DNA of 64,000 nucleotides from Bacteriovorax sp037444575. GTDB taxonomy: Bacteria > Bdellovibrionota > Bacteriovoracia > Bacteriovoracales > Bacteriovoracaceae. The stretch covers positions 62,001 to 126,000 of the forward strand of contig JBBIME010000011.1 in NCBI GenBank assembly GCA_037444575.1. The letters are read 5' to 3'. The notes under the pieces are model-generated. The model was not told the origin of the DNA and did not search any database. It worked only from the letters and a program-made list of their open reading frames with translations. Both the position numbers and the translations under genes were made by a program. Position 1 is the stretch's first letter, and the number at the start of each line of letters is the position of its first letter. Below, one piece after another: positions 9,111 to 18,288 of the stretch.

Positions 9111-9659
9111 ATGACGATGAAAAAATGGCCCACGCTTGAAACCAAAAATATTCTAAAGGCCCATGTCTTTCGTTATCTTCAGGTAAGAAGACAATCTCCT
9201 CAGTCCTTAGAAGTCGGAGAGTTCGATATTGTCCAATGCTCAAATTGGGTTAACATCATCGCAATTACGGCCGATAAAAAAATAGTTTTAGTTAAACAAT
9301 TCCGTCACGGAACTGAAGAATACACGACTGAAATTCCTGGCGGTGCCATCAACCACGGTGAAGATTCTCTTGTTGGAGCAAAAAGAGAGCTTCTTGAAGA
9401 GACAGGTTATTCATCAAAAAACTGGAAATCGATTGGCAAACTGGATGTAAATCCTGCTTTCATGACTAACACGTGTGAAGTGTTTTTGGCACTAGATGCT
9501 GAGAAGACAGACAAACAAAACCTCGATCCCTTTGAAGAAATCGAGGTCTTTTTAGAAGATTTAAAAAATGTTCCAGAATTGGTGAAAAGCAGAGCGATAA
9601 CTCATTCGCTGGTTATTGCTGCTTTTTACTTGCTAACAGCGCAAGGTTATTTTGATTAA
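9111..9659 (+). CDS. Nudix hydrolase, ADP-ribose pyrophosphatase-like
   Basis: The Nudix box is complete: GGAINHGEDSLVGAKRELLE followed by ETGY, matching GX5EX7REUXEEXGU. Upstream features (VKQFRHG and the EIPGGAI turn) resemble ADP-ribose/nucleoside-diphosphate-sugar pyrophosphatases. It would hydrolyse ADP-ribose or a related nucleoside diphosphate linked to another group, with Mg2+. An ATG two codons downstream is an alternative start. Its last 47 bp overlap the convergent lipoprotein gene. Confidence 0.85.
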   Translation: MTMKKWPTLETKNILKAHVFRYLQVRRQSPQSLEVGEFDIVQCSNWVNIIAITADKKIVLVKQFRHGTEEYTTEIPGGAINHGEDSLVGAKRELLEETGYSSKNWKSIGKLDVNPAFMTNTCEVFLALDAEKTDKQNLDPFEEIEVFLEDLKNVPELVKSRAITHSLVIAAFYLLTAQGYFD

Positions 9660-11862
9660 CTACATAGTACAGTAGTTTTCCAATATTGATTCTTTTTGCT
9701 TCAATTTTATCCATAAGTTTATTACGGCAGTAGTCTGCTTGAACACATGAATGAAAAATTCCAAATTTAACATTGTCTAGCCAACTTCCTGTTGGTGGAA
9801 TTTCCATTTTAGAAACCATATAAAGGAAAATTGATTGAGCATATCCTTCCTGGCCTGGTTGTAATTTAGCCATTTTTATAATGGCAGGTTTATAAACCTT
9901 GAATGCTTCAACTAATTCTCTGTAATCAATAACGTTATCGTGATTAGAATCAAATCGTATAAACGTGGATTCAATATTTAACATTGCTCCCAGGATGAGA
10001 ATGTTATCACGTTTTTTCACTGGAATATTTGGATCGTTATTATCACGAGCAAAACCTTCAACACCTTTTAAATAATCGCTCACTTCTTTTTTTGGAGCTG
10101 TTACTACGTATTCGTTTAAGCGAGGGAAGAACTTTTTATAATCGGCCTTGTTCAAGAGGGTTTCATAAAAATTTTCATTGAAACATTCAGTTTCAAAGAG
10201 AGGATCTTCTTTATTGATCCCTGAATCGCACACGCTTGTTAGTTGTTCTTGGAATTTATTTGTTATCTGAGTTGCTGACAGAATCATTTGAATATACTCA
10301 GTCATCTCTATTTCATTAACATTTAAATCGCCATTTGATTTATTTTGGAAAAGGTCTGCAAGATAAACCGCATTTTGAGCAAAGTTTTCAGGTTTAGGAG
10401 ACCATAGTTTAAACACTTCTAAGATAGGCTTCATGTCAAAAAGGAAAGCTTGGAATTCTTTTATGCTAATCTGCCATTGGCTTTGCTCATCTTTGTGACC
10501 ATAGCTTTTAAGTAATTTAATGCCGGCCCACTTAGCAAAAGTAGCTTCCATAAATCCGTACTTATTTCTTAAGATATTATTGCCATAAGTCGGAACACCT
10601 TCATTTTTAGATCTAAAGTAACGAATATTAACAGCGACATCTTGGAAGTCTTTGTGAAGTTCAGTAACTCTCTGAGGAGAGAAAACACTGTATTCGTTAG
10701 GCAGATTTAAGATCGGAAGAAATTCAATTGGTCTGTTGCTTTCAATAATTTCTTGTAGGGCATTGTATGTGACGTTGTTAAAATAATTTCTTTCAGTCAA
10801 ATCTTTGGCGATGTCGAGGCAAGCTTTTAAATCTCTAAGTGAGAATGACTCTTTATCTCCACCAATGATTTTGCTCTTGAGTGAAACAATGCTTGGCTTG
10901 AATTTTGTGACATCAGTATCTTTCACAAATTCCTGGGCCAGGCGCAGAATTTCATCCACAGTTAAAAGTTCAAAATCATTTTGGTTGAAATTAATGATCT
11001 TATAAAGTTCTTTAAGATTCATCAGGTGGAATCTTGCATAGTCTGTATCTGACGCAAAGTTTGTACTTTTAGCGTAATAAAGATCAAAACTTAAAGTTAG
11101 AATTCTTGGAAGTTTTTCAATAACCATTTTTAATTCATCTGAAGTGATGATCTCTTTATCGCCAGCAACAAGAACTCTTTTTAAGAAAATGAGAGAATCA
11201 ACAGTTTCAGGGTTGATTTCTTTTGTCCCAAGTTTTTTGCTGATATCAAGGATGAACGTTTTGATATTTAGTTGTTTTGCCATCCCTGGAGATTTTGTAA
11301 TGATTTCTAATGTGAAGTTAGAAAAGCGATTAACAGATGAATTAAATTTTGCTCTCAACTCTGCATAGCGCCCTTGGTTTTTTTCATCAGACATCTCTTT
11401 TAAAGTTTGAGTTATTTCGATTGCTTCCTGGTTAACTTGAACCAAAAGATTAAACAGTGGTGAAATATTTGTTCTAGAAATACGGTTAGCTTCGTCGCGA
11501 AGAAGAAGCATATTCAATTGGAAAATTAAACTCAGACCTTTAATGATGGCATCACTTTGGCCTTCGAAAAATTTTCTAATAAAAGCATTTAATTCACTTT
11601 CAGATACTGAACCTGGATTTTTTGAGCGAACATATTTAGTGAATTGAATGAAGTTTTCTTCTAAGCATCGAATTTGTGCCTTTTGATCAGCTTTAAAAAT
11701 CTCACCTAATTTAGAGGCATCGATCTTACATGCTTGTTGAAGTTCTGTGTTTCTATAAACGTCTATATTCGCGACAGGTTTATCAGAGATGTATCCACAG
11801 GATGTCAGAGACACAGCAAGGACAAGGATTAAACAGTTAATTAGATGGCTTAATTTATTCAT
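9613..11862 (-). CDS. large lipoprotein with EF-hand-like calcium motif
   Basis: A lipoprotein signal ends in the lipobox LTSC (Cys22). The 749-residue protein is mostly helical and I do not recognise the overall family. Near the C-terminus a canonical EF-hand loop is visible, DSNHDNVIDYREL, with Asp/Asn at positions 1, 3 and 5 and the acidic residue at position 12. A degenerate copy, NKSNGDLNVNEIE, lies earlier, and a GDKEIITSDEL segment may be a third relic. It is probably a calcium-responsive envelope protein. The 3' overlap with the Nudix gene is convergent. Confidence 0.65.
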   Translation of the reverse strand: MNKLSHLINCLILVLAVSLTSCGYISDKPVANIDVYRNTELQQACKIDASKLGEIFKADQKAQIRCLEENFIQFTKYVRSKNPGSVSESELNAFIRKFFEGQSDAIIKGLSLIFQLNMLLLRDEANRISRTNISPLFNLLVQVNQEAIEITQTLKEMSDEKNQGRYAELRAKFNSSVNRFSNFTLEIITKSPGMAKQLNIKTFILDISKKLGTKEINPETVDSLIFLKRVLVAGDKEIITSDELKMVIEKLPRILTLSFDLYYAKSTNFASDTDYARFHLMNLKELYKIINFNQNDFELLTVDEILRLAQEFVKDTDVTKFKPSIVSLKSKIIGGDKESFSLRDLKACLDIAKDLTERNYFNNVTYNALQEIIESNRPIEFLPILNLPNEYSVFSPQRVTELHKDFQDVAVNIRYFRSKNEGVPTYGNNILRNKYGFMEATFAKWAGIKLLKSYGHKDEQSQWQISIKEFQAFLFDMKPILEVFKLWSPKPENFAQNAVYLADLFQNKSNGDLNVNEIEMTEYIQMILSATQITNKFQEQLTSVCDSGINKEDPLFETECFNENFYETLLNKADYKKFFPRLNEYVVTAPKKEVSDYLKGVEGFARDNNDPNIPVKKRDNILILGAMLNIESTFIRFDSNHDNVIDYRELVEAFKVYKPAIIKMAKLQPGQEGYAQSIFLYMVSKMEIPPTGSWLDNVKFGIFHSCVQADYCRNKLMDKIEAKRINIGKLLYYVVNQNNLALLASKKQQ

Positions 11863-12009
11863 ATATCTAAGTTTAAAGGTAGACTGGATAAAGTTAAAGG
11901 TCTATGGCCATTTCCTTACATTTTTACAGGGTGCATCTTTTATAATTACCAGATATCAATTACCTTGGAATAACCCTAATTCCCTATGAAGTTACACCCC
12001 GGAGAAGCC

Positions 12010-13347
12010 GTGTTTTATAACAGGTATTTATTACATAGTCTCTTGTTTCTTGCGATAATTATTAATTCCGCTCTGGCCTATGAAGGGGCCGTTTCATATG
12101 AAAAATACTATCGTTTAAATTCTCCTCTCTATCGAAGCTCGTCCGGGGATGTTATCAATTTTAGCTATGATAGTGCCCCTATCAGTGAAACTAAAAAGCT
12201 CGATGTTTTTGGAATGGCGGATTTGAAGCTCTATTTTCAAGACAATAATGCCGTTAACTATTCAGTCCAAGAAGCTTATGCCCGCTACAAGGGTGATTCA
12301 TTTAAGTTATATGTCGGAAGAAAAATTCTCGACTGGAACGTAAATGAAAAGTATTGGAGCTTAGGGTATCTGAACGCCAACCAGGCCTTTACTCTTTTAA
12401 GTACAGAAGAAGAAGGTGTGACTGGGATATTATTCAATAAAGAAGTTGGTCGTTTTGAGTTCGATGTTCTCATGTCCTACCTTTTTATCCCTCAATTGAA
12501 TCCCTCGATCGATTTTAAAAATGGGGAAGTGAGAAGTAAAAGTGACTGGGTGAGATTACCTCCAAAGAAAACTGTTATCAGTGGGCTCGAGGTTCCTATT
12601 TATTACAGAACTCCAAGTTATAAGGTTTCAAAAATTATTTTTAATAAATCCCTGGGAGCAAATATTAGCTATAAGTGGGGACAAGGTGGGCTCTCTGGTT
12701 TTGCCGTTTATAAACCAGAAAATAGATTGCGTGTGAATGCTGGGGCTTTTTATGACATCAATTTAAATCAAGTTGTTGTTGATCCAGATCCAACTGTTAA
12801 CCATCACGCTTATTACGGAGTCCAAATTTTTCAGGCCTTCGGTGATCTAAAGACAAGAGGAGGGCTTAGTTACGTTGACCCTAATGCTCGTTTAGGAAAA
12901 GATTTTCCTGTTGATATTACAAATGCTCGCAAAACTTTTAAGTCTGAATTTTTTACGATTAATCCTCGTTATGAAAAAGAAGCCTATGCTCATATGAGTG
13001 CCAACCTCGATCGCAAAAGCTACTTACTGTCTTTAAACTACATTCATCTTTTAACTAAGAATACGAGGGGAAGCGATGACTTCTTTAGTGATACAGTTAA
13101 ATGGAAAAGAGCTATTGGTGGAAGCGTGGTTTTTAATATCACAGACTCTTTTAATATTCTGTGCGATTTAAAATACGATTTTGAACGCTACGATAATATC
13201 TTAAAAAGTGAGTTGAAGTACAACTACAATCACATGGTAAGTCTTGCTTTGGGACTTGAGATTTTAAAGGCCCCTAAGGATAACTCTTTCTGGAGTTATT
13301 ACCGTGCTAACGATCTTCTTTATTCTTCTATTGGTCTTTATTTCTAA
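12010..13347 (+). CDS. predicted outer-membrane beta-barrel protein
   Basis: An in-frame ATG exists eight codons upstream at 11986, but the GTG at 12010 follows a GGAGA ribosome-binding site by four bases and begins a cleaner signal peptide ending NSALA, so I prefer it. The mature protein is rich in alternating amphipathic strands, for example LYVGRKILDWN, and ends in Phe (SSIGLYF), the usual C-terminal signature for barrel insertion. It resembles porin-like proteins with a GRKxLDW motif near the N-terminus. Substrate unknown. No partner in the operon. Confidence 0.6.
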   Translation: MFYNRYLLHSLLFLAIIINSALAYEGAVSYEKYYRLNSPLYRSSSGDVINFSYDSAPISETKKLDVFGMADLKLYFQDNNAVNYSVQEAYARYKGDSFKLYVGRKILDWNVNEKYWSLGYLNANQAFTLLSTEEEGVTGILFNKEVGRFEFDVLMSYLFIPQLNPSIDFKNGEVRSKSDWVRLPPKKTVISGLEVPIYYRTPSYKVSKIIFNKSLGANISYKWGQGGLSGFAVYKPENRLRVNAGAFYDINLNQVVVDPDPTVNHHAYYGVQIFQAFGDLKTRGGLSYVDPNARLGKDFPVDITNARKTFKSEFFTINPRYEKEAYAHMSANLDRKSYLLSLNYIHLLTKNTRGSDDFFSDTVKWKRAIGGSVVFNITDSFNILCDLKYDFERYDNILKSELKYNYNHMVSLALGLEILKAPKDNSFWSYYRANDLLYSSIGLYF

Positions 13348-13433
13348 GATTATTAAACGAGAAATTTTTACCTTCACTGGAAAAAACTAAATAACTTCTA
13401 TAAAATTACTTTGATAATTTTATAGGAGTATAC

Positions 13434-14885
13434 ATGCGAGCAAGTCGATTTGGTTTTGAACTTGAAGAAGATTTTCATGAGCTACCACCAGAGAGCTTTC
13501 TTTATAACAGAAGTGGACCTTGGCCTCAGCCGGCAGCGAATCATCCATTAGGGGAAATGCCAGGAGTTTTACATGTCCCTTTTTCAGAAACATTAAGCTG
13601 GTGGCAGAAAGTTGGATCACGATATTTTCGCGATCTCTTCATGTATACACCCATTGCTCTTTTTAAGGCATTCTCTCAAAATGGTTTAAAAGAACTGGAT
13701 GATGAAAAATTCGCAGAGATTTTCTATCACACTTGTTATGCCAAATATTTAACAGCTGAGCTAACCGCGAGCATGAAGCATCTTTTTCGCGAGTATATTA
13801 AGCCAGAGTGCAAGTACTATATTGTCGATTTTTTTGCGATGTCTGTTTTAAAACCGATAGAGGGACAAAACTGTGAAAAATCCATTACTCTATTTGAAGT
13901 TTGTGACGGAAAGATTAATCCCGTAGCAATTAATCTTCGTGATTACGTCATAGATAAATCTGATGGTGATCTATGGATGCTTGCTAAATTTGTAGCTATC
14001 CAAGGAGCATCAACTCACATCAATGTAGCGGAACACCCTAAACTACATTTTCCAATGGACGCTATCAATGCCATTACAAAAACAGCAGTACCAAAGGATC
14101 ATGTTTTATTTCAACTGATCTATCCTCATCTTGAAATTACTTTGATGTTGAATTATCAGGTTCTCAACAATCCAACTTCTCTGTTGGCAAATAAATGGTG
14201 GATGATTTATTCACCTTTTCCAGCAACATCAGAAACACTTCATGATTTGATGGTTGTTGGTTATCGCGGAATAAAAGGGAATCCTTCATATAATAAATAT
14301 GTCTACCCAATGAATGGACCAAGAAAAATTCACTCGGACTTTGGGACATTTCACGATCAGTATTATAAAGCTTATTATGATTTTGCAAAAAATGTATTAG
14401 ATGAAATCCCAAAAAATGATAAGTACACCACTCGATGGGCCAATTACATTCATCAGCTAATGCCGAGTTTTCCAAACGGAGAAGATATTTGGAAAGATGA
14501 TAATCTAGCTAAAGCAGTAGGCGTTCTTCTTTGGGATCTAACATTAGGACACGCTGTAGATCATAAAACTTATTCAGAAATACCAGCTTACTGGAATCCA
14601 ATGAGACTTCGAGTGAGCAGTCCTGAGTATAAGGATCCTAATTTTAAATTTGATTTAACTAAAGCTGTATCGGTTGTTGATCAGACAAAATGGTTGATGG
14701 CCAATCGACTCTTTTATCAAGCTTGGAATATCGCCAATCTGGTGGATGTTGAATACGAATTTAATCTCCCGATTTTGAAAAAGCATGTCGAAAGTTTTAA
14801 AAAGGAAATGAAAGAGATTGAGAAAACTTTACCTACAAGAAATTATATGCCAGTAGATGAGATACCTGTCAGCATTCAATACTAG
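13434..14885 (+). CDS. divergent lipoxygenase-like protein
   Basis: An AGGAG ribosome-binding site precedes the ATG. I read this as a short lipoxygenase without a PLAT domain. The segment DLWMLAKF at 179-186, then H195, H201 and H205, then PKDHVLFQLIYPHLEITLML (220-239), parallels the lipoxygenase iron-binding helix and the following HP...KLL.PH...T..IN motif. H373 and H377 in LTLGHAVDH match the second helix (SAQHAAVN, or the mammalian 15-LOX HxxxH form). The 168-residue gap between the two helices is normal for the family. Two oddities stand out: H201 and H205 are four apart rather than five, and the C-terminus reads IPVSIQY, ending in Tyr instead of the iron-ligand Ile. Dioxygenase activity is therefore uncertain. 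Confidence 0.6.
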   Translation: MRASRFGFELEEDFHELPPESFLYNRSGPWPQPAANHPLGEMPGVLHVPFSETLSWWQKVGSRYFRDLFMYTPIALFKAFSQNGLKELDDEKFAEIFYHTCYAKYLTAELTASMKHLFREYIKPECKYYIVDFFAMSVLKPIEGQNCEKSITLFEVCDGKINPVAINLRDYVIDKSDGDLWMLAKFVAIQGASTHINVAEHPKLHFPMDAINAITKTAVPKDHVLFQLIYPHLEITLMLNYQVLNNPTSLLANKWWMIYSPFPATSETLHDLMVVGYRGIKGNPSYNKYVYPMNGPRKIHSDFGTFHDQYYKAYYDFAKNVLDEIPKNDKYTTRWANYIHQLMPSFPNGEDIWKDDNLAKAVGVLLWDLTLGHAVDHKTYSEIPAYWNPMRLRVSSPEYKDPNFKFDLTKAVSVVDQTKWLMANRLFYQAWNIANLVDVEYEFNLPILKKHVESFKKEMKEIEKTLPTRNYMPVDEIPVSIQY

Positions 14886-16027
14886 TCTTGTGCAAAATAA
14901 AAAACGCCATTTGTTACTAGTAAAACAATGAGCGAAAGAAACTCTTTGTCTTTTAAGTCTGATGATTTGAAATTAAATGCGACATCGGGATCATTTAAAA
15001 AGATTTTTTCTAAAGATTTTGCCTTCAATGTTTTTATTTTGAAGGCATTTCCTCCAATGGCAACAGTGGAGTGAGTTGAATCCTCTTTTGAAAAAGCAAG
15101 CTTGGCCCAAATGTCTCGCTTTAAATAAGCGCCATCTTTTAACATTGATTGAATTTCATCTTCGCTGAATTCCTCGGTTTCTAAAATTTCATTTTTAGGG
15201 CGAGTGAGATATTTTAAAAGAGATGCTTTGAATAAGTCCTTATCACTTAAACTTTTTATAAGATCTCGATGAACTTTTTCAAAAACATAATCTAGAACTT
15301 CTAAGCTGTTTTTTTGAAGAGGCATCTTGTGATCATTGAAGCTAGCTTCTTCCAAGTTTGCCATCAGCTCGGAGGCAAAGACATCCAGCAGGTCTTTGTA
15401 ACGAATTGACTTGAATCCCAATGAATAAGAAACGCTGTCTTCGAGAGTAATTCCATGATGGGCAACTTTGGGAGGAATATAAACCATGTCTCCTGGTTCA
15501 AGCACCCATTCAATGTTTGGGTTAAAATCAGTTAGTAATCTTATGTCCAGATCTGGATGATAATCAGGGATTGGATTTTCCTGAATTAACCATTTTCTTT
15601 TACCTCTTCCTTGTAAAATAAAAACAGAGTAATCATCGATATGTGCTCCAACAGAAGCACCTTTTTTCGAAATCGTTGCCATCACATCGTCAAAGTGCCA
15701 GCGAGGAATGAAATTAATATTTTGGGTAAGATCAAAAAAATCAGGATTGATCAAATCGAGATTGTGAACAATCAATGTCCACAGAGCATCTTTTTTAAAA
15801 TCAGATGATTTGAAAGGACCGCTTTTAGCTTGCCATGGATAATCGCCACCTTTTTCATAGACAAGTCTTGTTTCAAATTCGGCATCACCTGATAATTCAA
15901 CAAAGTCTTCAAATGAGGATAAATCTTCTGTGTTGCTAACGGCGTTTTTAATAAGTAATGGCTTTTTATTCCAATACTTTTTTAGGAATTCTTCTTCAGA
16001 TAGATTGTTCAAAAATTTTTTTTTCAT
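14882..16027 (-). CDS. JmjC/cupin ribosomal oxygenase-like protein (RoxA/YcfD family)
   Basis: The N-terminal segment FLKKYWNKKPLLIKNAV and the cupin core are typical of the Cupin_4 family, including E. coli YcfD (RoxA), a 2-oxoglutarate/Fe(II) hydroxylase of ribosomal protein L16. The iron triad is visible as H129-x-D131 in GAHIDDYSVF, with H190/H191 in VAHHGI. The PGDMVYIPP motif lies between them. The C-terminal half is a helical/winged-helix extension as in YcfD. It is the convergent partner of the lipoxygenase-like gene and shares a four-base overlap at the stops. The target in this organism is not shown by the sequence. Confidence 0.8.
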   Translation of the reverse strand: MKKKFLNNLSEEEFLKKYWNKKPLLIKNAVSNTEDLSSFEDFVELSGDAEFETRLVYEKGGDYPWQAKSGPFKSSDFKKDALWTLIVHNLDLINPDFFDLTQNINFIPRWHFDDVMATISKKGASVGAHIDDYSVFILQGRGKRKWLIQENPIPDYHPDLDIRLLTDFNPNIEWVLEPGDMVYIPPKVAHHGITLEDSVSYSLGFKSIRYKDLLDVFASELMANLEEASFNDHKMPLQKNSLEVLDYVFEKVHRDLIKSLSDKDLFKASLLKYLTRPKNEILETEEFSEDEIQSMLKDGAYLKRDIWAKLAFSKEDSTHSTVAIGGNAFKIKTLKAKSLEKIFLNDPDVAFNFKSSDLKDKEFLSLIVLLVTNGVFYFAQD

Positions 16028-16042
16028 ACTTATGCTTTTGGC

Positions 16043-17338
16043 TTACGCTTTAGGGAGATGAAAGATTACTTGAGAACCTTTCTGACTATCTGTGAATTTA
16101 TTCATATTTTCAACAGAAATTTTTCCATTCATCTGTTTTATGATCATGCCAACAATCGGGAGTCCAAAACCAGTTCCTCGTTCATTATTTGTCCCTTTGC
16201 AAGTCGTCCTGTCATAAGGAGAAAACAGTTTATCGATAATTTTCTCATCGATTCCGATACCATAATCCCGAATTGTCGCAACAACGAAATTATCTTCTGC
16301 TTTAAAATTAATTTCGATGGTTGAGTTTTTATAGGAAAACTTAATGGCATTCGACATGATGTTGCTGAAAATCTGGTGAAGGGTAGCGGAGCGATCTCCA
16401 AAAATGGCCAGTTCATCATTTGATTTAGAGATGCTAATTGAAATTTGTTTGTCTATTAATCGATCTTCAAAAGAATATTGAATATGCTCGATAATCTCGT
16501 AGATAGGGACGGTCGTGGGTGAAAGTGTGATCTTGCCATCTCTATAGGCCATCCATAGCCCAAGAGAAGTTGTCAGCTGTTGAATGTCATCACTCGCTTT
16601 TTTGATTCTCTCAATATTGCGAGTATCAATACCGTCCTGGCCCACCAATTGATTGCCAGATGTTTTGATAATCGAAAGCGGGTTATTGATGTCATGACTT
16701 AAAACTCGGAGAAGATTTTCTGTGAGCTCTCGAGATAAATTGAGTTTATGATTTTTCTCGCTGTTCATTTTGATTGCAGCAATAGTAAAGATCGCCACTA
16801 AAAAATCAAGACCCACGTAAGATGAAATGATCATGCCATCTCGAAAAAGATCAGGAAGAATGTTCGGAGGAAGCATTTTATAAAAACCGCATAGGTAGAG
16901 AGATACGACGATAATAGAATTGAGAACTATTTGAGAGATAATTAGTCTAGTATTTCCAAAAAATCCAAGAATGACAGGATGAAGCGCAAGCCAGATCGCC
17001 GCTGGAGAGAAGACACCGCCAGTATAGACACAAAAGAGAGTTTGAAAACCAAGCCCACTCAAAGAGAGAACAAGACCAGAAACAAGATAGGATTGTGTGA
17101 GATAAAAAATCAGTGGAACAGTTGTATGGATGATGGAAAAAATTAATCCCCCCCAAGGGACAGGGTAGTGACTTCCCCATCCGAGAAAGCAGTAAATAAC
17201 ATACAACCACATGATCGTCGTGGTCGCTGTCCATAGGATTACAAGAGATCTTGTCTTAATTAGTGTTGTGCGATCAGGCTCTTTTTCTGCAAGGATGATC
17301 TGTGCAAATCGATCATAGAAAGAGTTTAACTTTTTCAA
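16043..17338 (-). CDS. membrane sensor histidine kinase
   Basis: About six membrane helices occupy residues 30-190. The HisKA domain follows, with the phosphorylated His215 in LSHDINNPLS. The HATPase domain shows the N box (SNIMSNAIKFS), the G1 box (DYGIGI) and the G2 box (GTGFGLPIV). There is no PAS, HAMP or receiver domain, and no response regulator is adjacent, so it is an orphan kinase. The membrane domain has little periplasmic sequence, suggesting it senses a signal within the membrane. It is 15 bp upstream of the JmjC gene and may be in the same transcript. Confidence 0.85.
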   Translation of the reverse strand: MKKLNSFYDRFAQIILAEKEPDRTTLIKTRSLVILWTATTTIMWLYVIYCFLGWGSHYPVPWGGLIFSIIHTTVPLIFYLTQSYLVSGLVLSLSGLGFQTLFCVYTGGVFSPAAIWLALHPVILGFFGNTRLIISQIVLNSIIVVSLYLCGFYKMLPPNILPDLFRDGMIISSYVGLDFLVAIFTIAAIKMNSEKNHKLNLSRELTENLLRVLSHDINNPLSIIKTSGNQLVGQDGIDTRNIERIKKASDDIQQLTTSLGLWMAYRDGKITLSPTTVPIYEIIEHIQYSFEDRLIDKQISISISKSNDELAIFGDRSATLHQIFSNIMSNAIKFSYKNSTIEINFKAEDNFVVATIRDYGIGIDEKIIDKLFSPYDRTTCKGTNNERGTGFGLPIVGMIIKQMNGKISVENMNKFTDSQKGSQVIFHLPKA

Positions 17339-17385
17339 GAGTTTTCCTAATTTTTATCACGTTTAGAAATATGATATAGGAAAGA

Positions 17386-18201
17386 TTATTTTTGGCAATG
17401 AGGACAGTAATAAGTTCCGCGAGTGGCGAGAGTTATTTTTATTACTTTTGTATTACTACACATTTGACAGATCTTTTGATGAAAGACGACCAAGTGACGA
17501 ATTCCTTCGCCTTTTTCTCCGTTGGCATCTCGGTATCCACCGCTAAAAGTTGTGCCTTTGGTAGCAACGGCACCTGTTACGACGATTTCTATGGCCTGTT
17601 TTATCTTGTGAATTTCTTCTGCGGTAATATCACCAGTGATTCTAGTCGGTAAAATGCCTGCTCTGGCACAAATTTCAGAGGCCATATAATTGCCGACACC
17701 TGGAAATGCTTTTTGATCGAGTAGAAAAGGCTTGAGTGTTTTGTTGGGGTATTTAAAAAAGATCTCAGCGATATGATCTTCATCAAAAGAAGGGGAGCTT
17801 ACATCGATAGGGAAGGCATCTTCTTTTTTCTTAAAATTTTCTTCGTTTAAAACATAAAAATGACCAAAGCGACGAGGATCGACATAAGTGAGTACACCAT
17901 TTTTAGATTTGCTTTTATCGATGAATTCAATGTGTCCGTGTTTGTCTTGTAAGGGAGAGTGACTTGTGCGCCAGGATCCACTCATGCCTAATTGAGAAAG
18001 AATATGTCCATTAGGAGAGAGATCAAAGATGAGCCATTTTCCATGTCGTCTAATTTTTTTTATCGTGTGATTTTTAAGATCAAAGTCGATTTGTTTTACA
18101 AGGCGATTGGTGAATTTAGAAAAATAAACTGCGTCTATCTTAAAAGGTAAGACAGGGGAGAGTTGAGTTCTAATTGTTTCGACTTCGGGTAATTCAGGAA
18201 T
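17386..18201 (-). CDS. mutM: formamidopyrimidine-DNA glycosylase with displaced start (ATT)
   Basis: MutM/Fpg removes oxidised purines such as 8-oxoguanine. The frame reads PELPEVET after the first codon, so catalytic Pro2 and Glu3 are present, followed later by the helix-two-turn-helix (GVGNYMASEI) and the C-terminal zinc finger (CQMC ... CPHC). Full length would be 271 aa, normal for the family. The codon before Pro2 is ATT, not ATG, and the frame upstream reaches a TAA after five more codons without ATG, GTG or TTG. The ICE begins here. Five bases, AGGTG, four nt before the ATT could act as a ribosome-binding site, and TTGAAG-N18-TATGAA further upstream could be an element-borne promoter. 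Either a rare AUU start is used or the gene is silenced while the element is integrated. The first normal ATG lies at 17985 and would remove the catalytic residues. Confidence 0.85.
   Translation of the reverse strand: MPELPEVETIRTQLSPVLPFKIDAVYFSKFTNRLVKQIDFDLKNHTIKKIRRHGKWLIFDLSPNGHILSQLGMSGSWRTSHSPLQDKHGHIEFIDKSKSKNGVLTYVDPRRFGHFYVLNEENFKKKEDAFPIDVSSPSFDEDHIAEIFFKYPNKTLKPFLLDQKAFPGVGNYMASEICARAGILPTRITGDITAEEIHKIKQAIEIVVTGAVATKGTTFSGGYRDANGEKGEGIRHLVVFHQKICQMCSNTKVIKITLATRGTYYCPHCQK
18185..18201 (-). repeat. left attachment core within mutM codons 1-6
   Basis: The plus strand reads TCGGGTAATTCAGGAAT. It matches the 54,810 copy at 15 of 17 positions and the 56,747 copy at 12 of the first 14. 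On the minus strand it encodes the IPELPE start of the mutM frame. The differences fall at codon third positions or at the synonymous TTA/CTA first base, as expected if the element tolerates natural variation in the conserved PELPE codons. Confidence 0.7.
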
Positions 18202-18253
18202 GGTACACCTAACCTGTTAAATTCGTTCATACGATACTACAAAAAATTGCTTC

Positions 18254-18283
18254 AAGCCAGCCGAAGCCAGCCAAAAGCCAGCC
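18254..18283 (+). repeat. three AAGCCAGCC repeats at the left end
   Basis: Copies lie at 18254-18262, 18264-18272 and 18275-18283, with spacing of 10 and 11 bp, about one helical turn. One more perfect copy lies at 54672-54680 inside the right end. The placement between the core and int fits arm-type binding sites of a tyrosine integrase. Confidence 0.6.
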
Positions 18284-18288
18284 GAAAA

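Noticed and set aside
11986..12009. ATG at 11986 as the start of the outer-membrane protein
   Set aside because: It has no ribosome-binding site and puts a charged extension ahead of the signal peptide; the GTG at 12010 after GGAGA fits better.
16058..16324. 88-codon ORF antisense to the histidine kinase
   Set aside because: It overlaps the conserved ATPase domain codons and shows no start signal.
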